In this document: positions 42,493 through 54,600 of the stretch, piece after piece | How the letters are laid out: every line of letters starts with the position of its first letter | How positions within the stretch are numbered: position 1 is the stretch's first letter | Assembly: GCF_020882245.1 (NCBI RefSeq) | Contig: NC_083598.1 | Location: 79,489,714-79,553,713, forward strand | Source: Rhopalosiphum padi | Taxonomy: Eukaryota > Arthropoda > Insecta > Hemiptera > Aphididae | Length of the DNA: 64,000 nucleotides | Direction: 5' to 3' | Notes under the pieces: generated by a model | Seen by the model: the letters and a program-made list of their open reading frames with translations, nothing else | Told to the model about the DNA's origin: nothing | Databases searched by the model: none | Translations under genes and position numbers: made by a program

Positions 42493-42608
42493 GAATTTAT
42501 AACAACTACCTGTTGTCATAATGTCGTCTAGTCAAAGTGATACTGAATTTCCAGCTGGCATAGATCATCAGAACAAAAAGTTCACCACCATAATTATTTA
42601 TCCAACGG
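42493..42608 (+). CDS. Exon 1 (start exon) of a single-pass membrane protein gene
   Basis: The exon begins after TATTTTTTTTAG and ends at donor G|GTAAGA. An in-frame TAA at 42500-42502 makes the ATG at 42521 the first usable start, and A at position -3 is a good initiation context. It carries 29 codons plus one base (phase 1), starting MSSSQSDTEFPAG, hydrophilic, with no signal peptide. Because the exon opens with an acceptor, at least one noncoding exon lies upstream. The frame continues without a stop into the exon at 42680. The product would have a short extracellular or lumenal N-terminus and be inserted by its internal transmembrane segment. The family is not recognised. Confidence 0.75.
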
Positions 42609-42679
42609 GTAAGACTTCAAATGAGAAATTCAAAGAACGGAATAATCTTATATGCAAATAATATATTTTATGATTTCAG

Positions 42680-42812
42680 TGACGCCAGAAAAAATAATCA
42701 TACCAATGGTTTCGTGCATTTTGGGTTTTCCGTTGTTGGCGCTAATGGTGATATGCTGTTTAAGACGTAGGGCCAAATTAGCAAGAGACCGAGATCGTCG
42801 AAGAAATTTGGG
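42680..42812 (+). CDS. Exon 2: transmembrane segment and basic juxtamembrane region
   Basis: Bounded by TTTATGATTTCAG and the consensus donor GG|GTAAGT, 71 bases after exon 1. Joined in frame it encodes residues 30-73 plus two bases. A hydrophobic segment of about 22 residues (about 34-55, containing IPMVSCILGFPLLALMV) ends in Ile-Cys-Cys. It is followed by LRRRAKLARDRDRRRN, rich in Arg and Lys. By the positive-inside rule the C-terminal side is cytoplasmic. The two Cys at the boundary are typical palmitoylation positions, and that is inference. This is the most convincing coding piece in the window: high information content, exact splice sites, and a recognisable topology. No catalytic motif is visible, and no gene name can be given. 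Confidence 0.85.
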
Positions 42813-45800
42813 GTAAGTCTCATTATTATACTGTTACTAATCATCATACACTATAATGCATATTATTAAATTATAGTGTAAACATTAATTATTTTTTAGA
42901 TTTATTCACTCTATAACGCTTAGAATATAGATACCTATCTACATAAATGAAAACTAATATTTATTTTTGAAAAACAAGAAAAACTTATTCTTATTGATAC
43001 ATTGGCGATACGGATTTAAATTCGAATGTATTAATTTTAAAAGGCTAAGTAAAATATATTTTGTGATCCAGGTATAAATGTAGCAATATATAGCGGGATC
43101 TATTCCATTACCGCCGCCATAGTTTACTTAATTTAAATTGTATTTCATATAATAATCATAAAAACATTTATTGTAATAATTATTTTCGTTTATAAATTTT
43201 TCTATTTTTTATCGAGATGACGTTGAAAATGTTGCCACTAAATAAGGACATTACAAATTGTATTGTGTTACTCATACCCATTATAACTGTTAAACAATAA
43301 CCCTATAATGATATGATTTATTATAGAATATAAGTGAGTACCTATAGGTTATAAGTTAGCCGTATAGCCTTTATAGCATCTATCGCGGTACAGTACACAA
43401 ACATATTTGTAATTTTATATTGGAGGGGGGAGGGTCTGCCTGAAATTATATCCTGACTATTCCACTATCGTGGTCAGCCGTATAAACGCTTAAACCGAAT
43501 ATTATACACATAACACAAATATTGTATCGCAATTAATTTTTGTTTTGGCACCTAAATTATTATGAACATTTAAACGAACAGCGTACGTTAATTGAAATTT
43601 AATATTAATTGCATTATCATTATTCTGAAATAAGGTATTATTTAAGAAATGTCATGAATACTGTCTTTAGGAATATTTTTTTTTGTTTTAAAATTCATAT
43701 TCAAACGTATTGGTGTACCTATTTTTTTTTTTTTTTTTTTTTAAATGAAAATTAATATACTCATAAAGTGCAGAGATAATAAAAATAAAGGTATAAACAA
43801 AAATTACATAAAAAAAAACATTGGAATTGTGATGTGCGATATTTATGGTTATGAATTGTATTTTATTTTATCACTTTATTTTGAATTTATGTAAATTTAT
43901 TAAACCATTCACTGTTAAATTCATTTAAAATAATATAGTTTGTCAATTTATTAATTATTTCTTGTGAAACTATTATTAATTAAATAATATGCATAAATGT
44001 AATATTATATAAATTATAGTAAAATATTATAAAAAGGGTCATAAAACTAACTGAGAAATAATTAATTTTAAGATTCAAACAAACATTAATACAAACCATT
44101 TTTAGTAAAAGAGAACAATTTTATTAGTTCGTAATATTAAACTTAAAGAATATTGTTTTTTTTTTTAATTTTATTTTTGGACACCATTTATCCGTTATAA
44201 ATACGTTTTTCAGTGTGTTTACACAAAATGAGCAAAATTAATTTCATCCGCAATAATAATGAAACGTAAATAAAAAAGAAATAGTGTTTGGTGTTTTGGA
44301 TAATATAAAATTAAATACTTGTTTTTTTGAACGTTAAACATACACAATATAAGTGTAGAGTGAATTGTATTAAACTTGCGGATGATAAATTGTCGGTTTC
44401 AAAATGATTCTCCAATTCGAAATACTATAATAATTAAACTTACAAAAGAGTTAAATCCAAAGTTTAGTTCTTGATTGTAGAATAATCTCGACACTTAAGC
44501 TAGTATTCCAACCATTCATATACAAATAGAATAGAATGTACTTATATGAGTTTAGATATGCATTGTGCATTGTATTTATTTTAGAATTAATAAAGAAAAA
44601 ATTTCTACAAACTATACGTCTTAAAATTCATAAATGAAGATTTGAATGTGTTTTCAATTTTTCATATACTATTTGAATTTTAAGTATATTTATACATGTA
44701 TAATATATATCTTACATATAAATCGTTTGTGAAAAATTACCAATCTGTAGACATGCGTGTATTTTTAATTATAAATTAACCTCGTGAATCATAGGTTCCA
44801 TATGATTTGTATATTTTTCATCAATAAAACTGTTTTTTAATATGATCAAATTATTTAATTTATGGTTAGAGTATATGGTTTAGAAATTGAATAACAATAA
44901 AATATGATCAATTACATTTTAATAAAATATAATATTCTAAACTAATATTAGTCATTAAATATTGACCAATATCGTATTCAAATTATGAAGTCATAATTAT
45001 TTTTTAACAAAGTACATCTTTAATTATTAATCAATTTTCGATGTGAGCTAAGCTAGTTACTCCATAATAGACCTCAAAAGTTCAAACTTTTGATGTATGG
45101 TCTTTTTAATTTTTAAATAATTTAAAGGTTACCTATTCATACCAATGTCATTAATATTTTCGGTTTATATTATAATTATTTAATAATTAATTAAGGACAT
45201 TATTAAGTATTTTTAAATTAGGTTAATTACTTAAAATTCATTATTCCTTCCTTTTCTAAATAATAAAAACTAATATATTGAGATTCAATAATAAAATTAT
45301 ACGTATATTGACACTAAAATACCATATTATATTTATATTTAATAAAAAAAATGCTGTGGCAAGAGTCACTATGACTAGACTCTATATAGACACTCTATGA
45401 CGTCACCATTAACTGTATAAAAATACAATACATAATTTTACAACAAATTCCTTGGTTACTATAAAATATCTTTTAGAAAAGCTTAGTTATTTTACTTTAC
45501 CGAGCTTTCAATACAACTTCTTAGAACCCTTGGATTCGTTTATAAAAAAAAATGGAGGAAATAAATGTCTATCGGTTTTATTATTCCATATTATTTAGAA
45601 CAAAGTCTAATTTATTCTTGGCTACGTCTCATCGTTTGTTTTTTTACTTGTCAATAGTATAAGCCATAACTTATTAAACTACAAATTACTTTATTTCACA
45701 GGCGACATAAGACTATTTATATGGATTGATTCTTCGAATGATTAAATTTAGTTGCAAAGTGACCTAAATGGTTTAATTACTTGATTTAAGTCTTTAGAAA

Positions 45801-46425
45801 TGACATTTAATCTCGATAAGTATCGTGTCATAATATGTATATAGTAAATATTAAATTTTCATAATAAATGCTTATCACAGATGTGGATGTAATATTTTAC
45901 GTATTGATTGTGGTTTAGATATTAGTTTCAAGTTTAATACTTTATTTAATCGATTGCCTCTTATTATTGAGATGATATATTGCAGAGCTTTTATAATACT
46001 CGGTTTTATAATGGGGGGCAGCATACTCTGATTTAAAACTTAAAAAAACTTTTAAAACGCATAATTACATATATATATTTGATATCAATCGTGAGCATGG
46101 TCATATCATGAATGTTAGAACATAATGATATTGCATTCGCCTTATATAGTGATTTGTCTTTTCATACAAATGTATAATGGTAAACTATAGAATCGTTTTT
46201 TGTCTATAGATGATCGCTGCGAGGTTTCCCTTTAAGTGTTTACAAGAAGCAGAGTATATTTGATGGAGAAATAATTTTATTTTAGTATTCTACAATATAT
46301 ACCACTATATAGTATTTTAATGAAACGCATTTAATCCTTTGATATTATCGTAATATACGACTTTGACATAATATACGGTTCAGTACATACCTAGTTCGGA
46401 TATGATAATGTTTGAATTCATGTAC
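42813..46425 (+). other. 5' part of the large second intron
   Basis: Intron sequence between exon 2 and exon 3 of the membrane-protein gene. No coding frame or recognisable element; a T18-type tract lies near 43725-43742, and 43380-43440 holds a small G-rich run (GGAGGGGGGAGGG). Confidence 0.5.
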
Positions 46426-46593
46426 TCATCGTCTTTGAGTGGTCTTGTATTCGACACACGTGTTCATCGTCATGTTAAAATTAAGAGCTTTTATTTCTTC
46501 GACGGTTTCGACAAGCTCGTTTTGTAAGTCGATAAGTCGATACACTCCACAACGTTTTATTGGTGTATCATTGATTTGTATAATCACAGTCAT
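46426..46593 (-). CDS. Candidate small ORF, 55 residues, unassigned
   Basis: A minus-strand frame from ATG (46593-46591) to TGA (46428-46426), preceded in frame by TAA. The product is hydrophilic and balanced, including GVYRLIDLQNELVETVEEI, which would form an amphipathic helix, and ends YKTTQRR. Third positions and amino-acid mix look like coding sequence rather than AT noise, and the patch is less AT-rich than its surroundings. It lies in antisense orientation within intron 2 of the + strand gene. The ATG context is weak (C at -3), so it may instead be an exon with an unseen acceptor. The family is not recognised. Confidence 0.35.
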   Translation of the reverse strand: MTVIIQINDTPIKRCGVYRLIDLQNELVETVEEIKALNFNMTMNTCVEYKTTQRR

Positions 46594-48655
46594 TTGTGGT
46601 TATTATTTAAATCCTAGGCCCAATTATTAAAAAAAATGTTACTGTGTGTAAATCAGGCTAGTATTATTAGAAAGCCGATTGGATGTTTTCAATGAGAGAT
46701 GATAATTGAATACGATTAATACGTGGTTAGATAAGATAGACCGATTAAAGTAGAAGTGATGAATAAAAAACGAAATGGCATGTAATATGATTATATGATT
46801 TTATCGGTGATATTAGAATTATTATATGGCTGATGTGGTAAAATCTAAAATTACCTAAACAAAATATATTGACAACAATCTTAACATTGTATATAGTTGT
46901 ACGTTTTAACTTCTGGTAAAAATGTTTATTTCTCAAACGTGGAAATACTGGAAATATTATTAAAATCGTCAAATGACACATGAAGTACTTACCTAAATCA
47001 CCTTATTCAATCAAACATGGCTTACAGATTGCAAATGAGTATAATTTTATATTTTATTTTCTTATTCTATTAATCAGTAGCAACTGTGGCCATAATCTTT
47101 GAAACATTGCTTAATATTGTATAGTTATAAATATTATATGTAAATTTATTATATTGAATTAATATAGTATTATATTAATTGTATATGTGATTGAAGAAGT
47201 CTAATAGGAGTTCATCAAATGTGAGAATCAAACTCAGAGATTCCGCAAAGATTTGAGGAATTCTGATGACAGTTTTGAACTTTCAAATACATTCTGCAGT
47301 ATGTTAGATATACTAAACAGCGAATAACTTACCACATGTATGACATATTGCTAGTGATCTCTCTTATGTCTCTATTAGTTATCAATGAGTTTGTCAAGTG
47401 TTACTGACTCATATCGGACTGAATGTTGTTTTTATTTGAAGGGGGAATATTATTGTATATAATATTAAGTATAATATTATTCTTAAAAGTTTTATATCTT
47501 CAGAAATAATATATTTGAACTATAACAAAATAATTAATGCCATTATTTAAATATGTAATTTCTTCTAAATTTTAACTTAAACGTATATAAAAATTAAATT
47601 GGGTTTATATATTTTGAATATGTTTACAAGTGTATGTGAACAATTTATATGGGATCCGAGCAATAACATTTTTATAGACATATTTTATAGAAATAAAACT
47701 AAAAAAATTTCAAATGTCAATAAATAACTCAAAAACAGTAGAAATATATTAAAAATTGTATCATGTACAGAAAGTGATCATATAAACCATTCAATGATAA
47801 TATCAAGTATCTACGGTTATTTTTGAGTTAAACACACACACACAAAAAAAAAAATAAAATCAATTATTCTGTTAAACTAGATTTTTGCAAAAAAAAATTC
47901 GTTTTTTCTCATTTTCTATTTTTTTTTTTTTTTGTTTTTTTCGGTCTATTTTGAAAAATATTGGGAATTTATAATTTTTACTTCTTTGAGCTTTAAAGTA
48001 CAAACTAAATCTAATTTTCTATCCAAAACCGTGCTAAATGTTGAAAATTGAAACGTTTTATGTATTATTTATCGTGTATACATACAAACATCATTGTAAA
48101 TCAATGCATTCATCGCTCCACTTAGAATCTACAACTACATTAGGTATTGATAAAAAATATTGTCGTGGTTGTCACATTAATCTGAATTTACTTACATACA
48201 TAGAGAAATTAATTGCATACGACGTGACAAAACATTTAATCAATATCAATTTTTGAATACAATATTTGTTTTATGTTTATTTAAAATAAAAATAGCCACA
48301 ATTATTATTAATTATGAATTATAATGGATACATTTGTGTATAATTTTACCTTTTTTTTATTTTGTATTACCTGATTTTAACTTATAACAAATAACAATAT
48401 CATATTAAAATAACATTTTATATAGTTATGTACAGAATGTAGCATAATTGTATGCAACTTTGTTAATATAATTTTACCAGATACAATTCAGTTGAGTCGG
48501 TACTCTGGTTTTCTAATAATATAGTATAGAATATTTAGGCAGGTATTTGAAATAGAAAATTCGTTCATATTGAATTCGCTTTCGTGGAATAACTATTTAT
48601 ATATTATATTATAAATGTACCTATCCTTCAACGTTTGTATTTGAACTGTGCCCCT
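46594..48655. other. Intronic AT-rich stretch
   Basis: Mostly featureless. A 72-codon + frame with its own ATG (48038-48256) ends in a mildly protein-like tail containing YCRGCHINLNLL, but has no supporting splice or promoter signal; I do not call it. Several T-rich runs near 47880-47945. Confidence 0.4.
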
Positions 48656-48919
48656 TTAACGTTTTTTATGTGGTTCACTGAGATTATATAATAAATATTT
48701 TTTATAATATGTAACACTATATTTATGTGTATATTTCTCAAGCGATTGGAAAATTTTATTTGTACCATAATGATAATAATCTAGTATTAGATCCCATTCA
48801 AATGTATTTGATGCATTAATTGTCAATGTTTCTGAAACCAACAAAGGAATATTGTTTGATTCACCATTATAGTCATATAACTTTTTTACTGAAAACTGAT
48901 TTCTATTTAAACATTTCAC
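48656..48919 (-). CDS. Candidate 3'-terminal exon on the minus strand
   Basis: After an acceptor (GTATCTGCAG on the minus strand) the frame is open for 87 codons to a TAA at 48658-48656. The peptide begins VKCLNRNQFSVKKLYDYNG and ends NLSEPHKKR. It is rich in Tyr, Asn and Lys, with a mixed, protein-like composition including ASNTFEWDLILDYYHYG. The acceptor is phase 0 and follows, across a 185-base gap, the candidate exon at 49105-49149, whose donor is also phase 0. No standard AATAAA lies close after the stop. The gene would be antisense within intron 2 of the membrane-protein gene. I do not recognise the family. A transposon-derived exon is possible. Confidence 0.4.
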   Translation of the reverse strand: MKCLNRNQFSVKKLYDYNGESNNIPLLVSETLTINASNTFEWDLILDYYHYGTNKIFQSLEKYTHKYSVTYYKKYLLYNLSEPHKKR

Positions 48920-49104
48920 CTGCAGATACAATGAAGTATTTATTTTAGAAAATATTTACAGAACAATGGACAGTCTCAGTACAATAGCGTGTATACTCTG
49001 ACATATTCAGTACACTATCAAACTTCAAACGTCCACGTTTATATCCAAAATGAAAGCGCATTATAAACATCACAAAGACAGTTCAAAAATAAATTCAATT
49101 TTAC

Positions 49105-49149
49105 CAGGTTCTTGAGGAGCGCCAGGAAATTACAAAACTGTTCAAGTAG
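49105..49149 (-). CDS. Candidate 45-base internal exon on the minus strand
   Basis: Minus-strand acceptor TTGCAGCTTTTTAG, then 15 codons LLEQFCNFLALLKNL (helical, leucine-rich), then donor CTG|GTAAAA. Both borders are phase 0, so it joins directly to the exon at 48919-48656 to read ...LALLKNL-VKCLNRNQF.... G+C is higher than in the flanking sequence. The short length and non-consensus donor (GTAAAA) keep confidence modest. Upstream exons at higher coordinates are required, and I could not place them. Confidence 0.3.
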
Positions 49150-50241
49150 CTAAAAAGCTGCAACTTTTGACTTAACAGAAATGCAACGCACACACTGACA
49201 TAAAACGTATACACATACAGTCAATAATAATGAAAAAGTTTAAGATATAGGGTATAGTGAGAGCAGGGAGGTCGGGTCGATAAAAAGTAAATAAGTGGAT
49301 GTGCAAGATGATACGACAAAAATCACGAAATCGACATATTCTATTAGAAACTGGAAAGTAGAAATAAATAGTTTACCAATATAAATTATTCTTAGACAAT
49401 TTATTTTAACTGAACCCCAGTGCACATGGATATACATCTAACGTGTCAAGAATCTGTCTAAGTGAAAAACAAAGACTGAAAAACAATAAAACAAAATGTA
49501 TTCAACGTTTTCAATATAACATTATATTATGTTATATTATATTAAATAGACATGTAAAAAAATGAGACAAAAACAAAAATTTCAAATAAAACGTCATTTG
49601 GATCAAGTGCTCGCAGTCCAGAAACGATAAATATTTTTATTATGTGAAAAAAAAATGATGAAATTTCGTAGGGTGACTTCGAGGCTATAAAATACAAAAT
49701 ATCATATACATTTTATTTTTAAAACTGTAACATGACAATGTTATACTATATTCAATCATAAATAAGCTCACTGTGATTTATTTTAAATTACATTGTTCAG
49801 TTAATAAAATGGTAAAAATAAATAGGTTTTTGAATCAATAATTATAGTAACTCAGATAGTCTGGAAATATTAGAATATTATAATAATACGATATATATAT
49901 TTTCCGGATGCGATAAAAACATTGTATTGCGATTGTAGTTAATTTTGTTTTGAAAAGTTATTCATAATTATTGAAAAAAGAATAAATAATATGTATATGT
50001 TGTATGTTTTAAAAAAATTGTCGTTTCTCTTTAAACCATCTTTTTGATTATCCTTTAAGGCTCTGGTCCTGATACTGATGATTACGAGGTTCTATTGTAT
50101 AAGAATTAAAATTTATTTCTGATACAAAAACTATAAACATCTATAAATTGCTGACTGCTTCTGCTGTTGACAAATATTCGTATAGTTTTGAAATATATAA
50201 TAGGTATTTGTTTCTGTCTCATAGTTTATTCATTACTGTAG

Positions 50242-50752
50242 TGTTATTGTGCAAAATAATATTATTACATCCGATCAGGAAATATTGCCGGTTTCCGCTG
50301 AACCATCAACCGCAAACGGTCAGTCGGAAAAAGTATATCACGAGTTTTCTGGTTTGATGACAAGGCAATATTTTTCAATACCCAACATCGCAGTGATGTA
50401 TGGCGCGGGCGATGCGATTGAGGTGCAATCGCCGTCTTCGGTATCGACGCGGCCAGTTTCTGTGGGTCCGGCCGAACGGGACGTGGCGATCGGCGACTCG
50501 ATGGGTCCGAACATTTACGTGAAATTTAGCGCAACTGAAGCGACGAAGTGTATTTCTGCACAAGCTTCGGCCGAAGTTCAAAACGGATTAACAAAACCGG
50601 CCGATGTGCAAACTTCTTTGGATTCAATGACCAGCCGCGAAGCTGGAATAGAGTTTAAGGCGACTACGACTCAACGTGGGCGCCGTATGTGGTGGAAACG
50701 CACCAAAGGATTCGTTCGTCGGTTGTTTTTTGTGCGTAATGTTGGCACATAG
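50242..50752 (+). CDS. GC-elevated 170-codon exon or nested gene in intron 2
   Basis: From acceptor CATTACTGTAG a frame stays open for 169 residues to TAG at 50750-50752. This is the longest coding frame in the window and clearly higher in G+C and CpG than its surroundings (GCG, GCC and CCG codons are common). The product is rich in Ser, Thr, Ala and Pro, for example EVQSPSSVSTRPVSVGPAER. It ends with a basic, Trp-containing tail (RRMWWKRTKGFVRRLFF), as in an amphipathic or membrane-associating helix. There is no ATG before residue 39 (50357, weak context), so it is probably a spliced terminal exon. The acceptor needs one leading base, exactly what exon 2 (42680-42812) supplies. The join would give a 243-residue membrane protein with this cytoplasmic tail. 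A separate nested gene is the alternative. The family is not recognised. Confidence 0.6.
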
Positions 50753-51371
50753 CCCATGGGCTATAGTATGGCTATTGAAAATATTATATTATTGTTTTTC
50801 ACGAATATGTTTTTGTTATATTATTTAATTGGTTTTTATATTTTATTTGATGTGTTATTATTAAATAAGGCTAACACACATTTGTAAAAACGTCGACTTT
50901 GCTATACTACAGGTACATTTTTTTGTAACCAGTGTAAAAAAATCGCGAGGTTAGGATTAAGTTTTGAATATTTTCAAGCTTTTTAACAAGTTATTGTACT
51001 TATCAACTTAACAGTTTTTTTTTCTGATCACCTGCATCCCCCACCCCGAAAAAGGACCGTCTGACGTCTAGATTTATTTTTCTACCAGAAAAAATATTGA
51101 TGTTGAAAGTCTAAGCATTTTTACTGTTTCAAAAGGCGATGACAATAAACAAATACAATAAAAGAGTGGTAATAGTTGTAAGATCAATAGGTACATTCAA
51201 TACTATATTAGGATAAGAATTTTAAATGGACATTTTTTATTATGAGTTATGATCATATTCTTTGATTTTTAAATATGAGACGGAAAATAATTTTAAACGA
51301 TTTAGAATAGATATACTATGCATATAGTAATATAAACGTGTTTTATTGTTGTATTTCAAACTGTTTTGTAG

Positions 51372-51528
51372 ATACGTAAATACCCAAAATCGAGTTACAC
51401 CATTCCCTAGTTTTTTTGTTACCACGATGGCGACCGACACCAACGCGATCGGAGAACAAACAATATTCGTATGGCTTAAAAAAACGAGCACTACACGAAT
51501 GCGAACAGAACAGACTCGAAAAACATAG
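51372..51528 (+). CDS. Candidate small exon or ORF with strong ATG context
   Basis: After acceptor CAAACTGTTTTGTAG the frame is open for 51 residues to TAG at 51526-51528. Inside it an ATG at 51427 has an ideal context (ACG-ATG-G) and starts MATDTNAIGEQTIF, 33 residues. The acceptor also fits the phase of exon 2, so this could be another alternative 3' exon. The CpG-rich bases (51420-51460 and 51585-51630) could equally be a promoter or noncoding exon. A one-in-three phase match is weak evidence. The composition is Thr and Arg rich and has no recognisable domain. Confidence 0.25.
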
Positions 51529-51639
51529 GAAAATTTTCAAAATAATATTAGTAATAACAGTAATAATTGATAACAATATCGCGGTGATAACGAAACGGCG
51601 GTGGTACGGAACACCGGTCGGTGAGCGGGGCTAAAAAAA

Positions 51640-54600
51640 TTTAACTTTCTGATCAATTTAAATTAATTTTTTTAAATATTTTATACACCGTGTCGCGACT
51701 ATTATTACGGTTTTTTAATATAAGAAATAACAATATAATATAATATAGGTAAGAAAAAATATTATGTAAAATGTAATAACAATAATAAAGTGATTAAACT
51801 TGTTACTTTTTATAACTGTGGCGAGTAATAAATATAGTTTGCTTGTTGTTGCGTATAATACTATTAATGGATTTTAAATATCAACCACAACGTATAAAAG
51901 GGTAAAACAGCAATTAAAACCACGACTAATATATTTTTATGCGGAAAAGTACATTTTCAAAGACATATTATAATTTGGCATAAGAGTATTATAAATATTA
52001 TTATTTATGATATACCTAAAACTTTAAATAAATAATATTTGTTTATTATTTTTACTATTGAATTAAAACAGTGTCCAGTTTATTATTTTTTTATGATTTT
52101 ATTTATATGTAACTTTGAAAGTTACCGAGGACATTCAAAGGTCGTTCTTCATTCAGTAGTTTTCTTAATTTGTTAACGTATGAAATTACCTTAAAATTAC
52201 ATAATTACTTAAGTGTTGAAAAAAAAATCTCAGTTGATGAATTTTTAATTGAGTTTAGCTCAAGTTCGTTTATCTAATGTATGGTGTTTAAAACCGTTGC
52301 ATTAAATATATTATAATTTTTTACAATAATAATAGAGTTCCGGTGTTTGTGCTGCAGTGAATTAAGTGAGACAAATGTTATGCAACAAGTGGTCTTTGAT
52401 TTTTGCTATTTTTACTCAAAGGGTGTTCAAAATCAGTGGCTAACATTTCATATTAAGATGTACGTACATTCTAAATGTTATAATAATATATAAATTTACA
52501 ATTATGAAATTGTTCTAAATGTTGATTTTTCGATACAAACCATCTTCATTCTTCGTCGTTAAAAAACAAGTATCTAAAGTATGAAAAACTTTTCTGATCA
52601 AAATAGGCGTTCTGTTAAAATATATTTTCTAAGGAAATGGTATTAATTATTGTAAGATTTTAGGTGTTACTATTATTAATGTATTATTTTATAAACAATA
52701 AAATGGGTTAGAGTAATTCATTTTTACACAAAAACAATAACCATTTATTATAATCAATAATAATCGTTATAATTTTATTTTATAAATATATACTACTTCT
52801 ACACTGATGTTAATACCATACAACGGTGTGAATATTATCGTAACATGAATAGTTTAAATAATCTAAGTATGATTTAAAATAATTATATTATATATATGTA
52901 TATGTATAATAATATAAATGTATGTAGTAGTAAAAAGTATCATCAAATCCTCGGGAATCGAATTTTTGAATCACAGAAAAATAACTAAAATTGTTATTTT
53001 TTCGTTTTATTAGCTAATTTTATCCATATTTTTAATTGAAATGTCTATGGACAAAAAATGGTTCAAATTTATTTCTGATATTTTAGAGTTGATTCAAAAA
53101 TTGATGAGAAACCTTATTTACAAACATCACATTCAAAAATGATATTTTTATCAATTTAATATGACTTGTATTATTATATATTTATATTTTAATAAGCGCG
53201 CATTATATTTAATTATACGTTTTATTAAAGTTTATTCTGTGCGTTAAATTTCAATACCTGGCTACCCCATGACCCATATATTTTATACTAATATAATAAC
53301 AGTGAACCGAGCGATGTTTACATTATGGTATATCGGTCATACATCCGTTTTTGTTTCTAATAGTTAATAGCCACTAACAGGAAGTTCACCTGTAGTTGAT
53401 ATCAAGTTTATGATGCTATAAAATACAATTAGATATACAACAAAATGGATCTATATTGGTAATTGTGCAGTATTTCCATGAATTCAATCGTAGTTTGAAT
53501 GTTTATGATAATATTTGCACGGGGTTTTAGGTTTAGATAGAGTGTATCTTGACGATTTGCCAATCACTCATTTATTTCGTTATTTTAACTGTCAAATTCT
53601 ACGGATGTAGCGTTCATATATATACATATATTATATAATGTGTCATAAATATGTTGTATGGCTGCAGTTGATTTGTGATCCCATTAAATACTAGTGGACT
53701 CGCATATAGCACATTATTATTATATTTAAATTTTCATACTTGATTGCCAGAGGTACTATATTTACGGTGTAAACGTTGGATATATCATTTATGTGAAATT
53801 ATTATAAGCCAATATAGGAATTATTTTTTAATGCTCTTTTATATATTCATCTTGTACGTATCTTTTTCTGTTAAAATAAATCTCAATATTATCAGTTTGA
53901 CGTATGAGAATATTTTGATTACATTTTATATTCTAAATAGAGTGAGGGACGTACTGTTTTTACAACCAAGTGTATTTTTTTTATTAATTTGTATGTAGAC
54001 AACGTGTATCTGTGTAACCAAAGACATTTTTTCTAGCAGAAGATCATCAACTTCAAAGGTGGTTTTTGGTTGTAAATTGGATCTATTTTGTTCCTTGGTG
54101 CTAAAAATATATGAATATTCATTAAATTTTAATATTATAATTATTAAAATATTGTTTTAGAAACATTGGTTATGCTAGACTGACTACGCTCAAAATTATT
54201 TTATATTGTATATAATTGAAATTGAATTCAAATTTAACACATATATTACAATGAATTCATATACTCAATGACGAAGTACATTCGGCATTTATATTGAACT
54301 GCAAAGCAGTTATTTACTTAAACGCTTATTTTTAGTATTATTATTATAATAGTTTATCCATATTATTTATTAATCTATTAAACTATATTATGTATTCAGT
54401 TTAATGAATAATAAAGTGAAATCAGATTTAATAACATTCTTGAAGACTACAATTTTGTCATAAATTTGTTTATTCCAACATTATTTGTTGACTTATATAT
54501 CGTCAGTTCAAAAATATAACATATTATAAAATTATAAAATATAATATGTTACATATTTTAATTAAAAAACTAAAATACAAAAGTATAATATAAATATTAT

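Noticed and set aside
48038..48256. 72-codon + frame with ATG and CxxC
   Set aside because: No promoter, splice or polyadenylation context and mostly AT-driven codons; kept only as a note in the intron entry.
50060..50109. Acceptor-bounded 16-codon + frame with DTDDYEVLLYKN
   Set aside because: It fits only the phase of exon 1, which would skip the transmembrane exon; too short to support.
50375..50581. 68-codon minus frame over the GC-rich ORF
   Set aside because: Arg-rich shadow of the longer, better-composed + strand frame at 50242-50752.
42493..50752. Aphid bicycle-type effector gene with many microexons
   Set aside because: The predicted protein has no N-terminal signal peptide and no paired Cys-Tyr-Cys motifs, and its exons are few and far apart.
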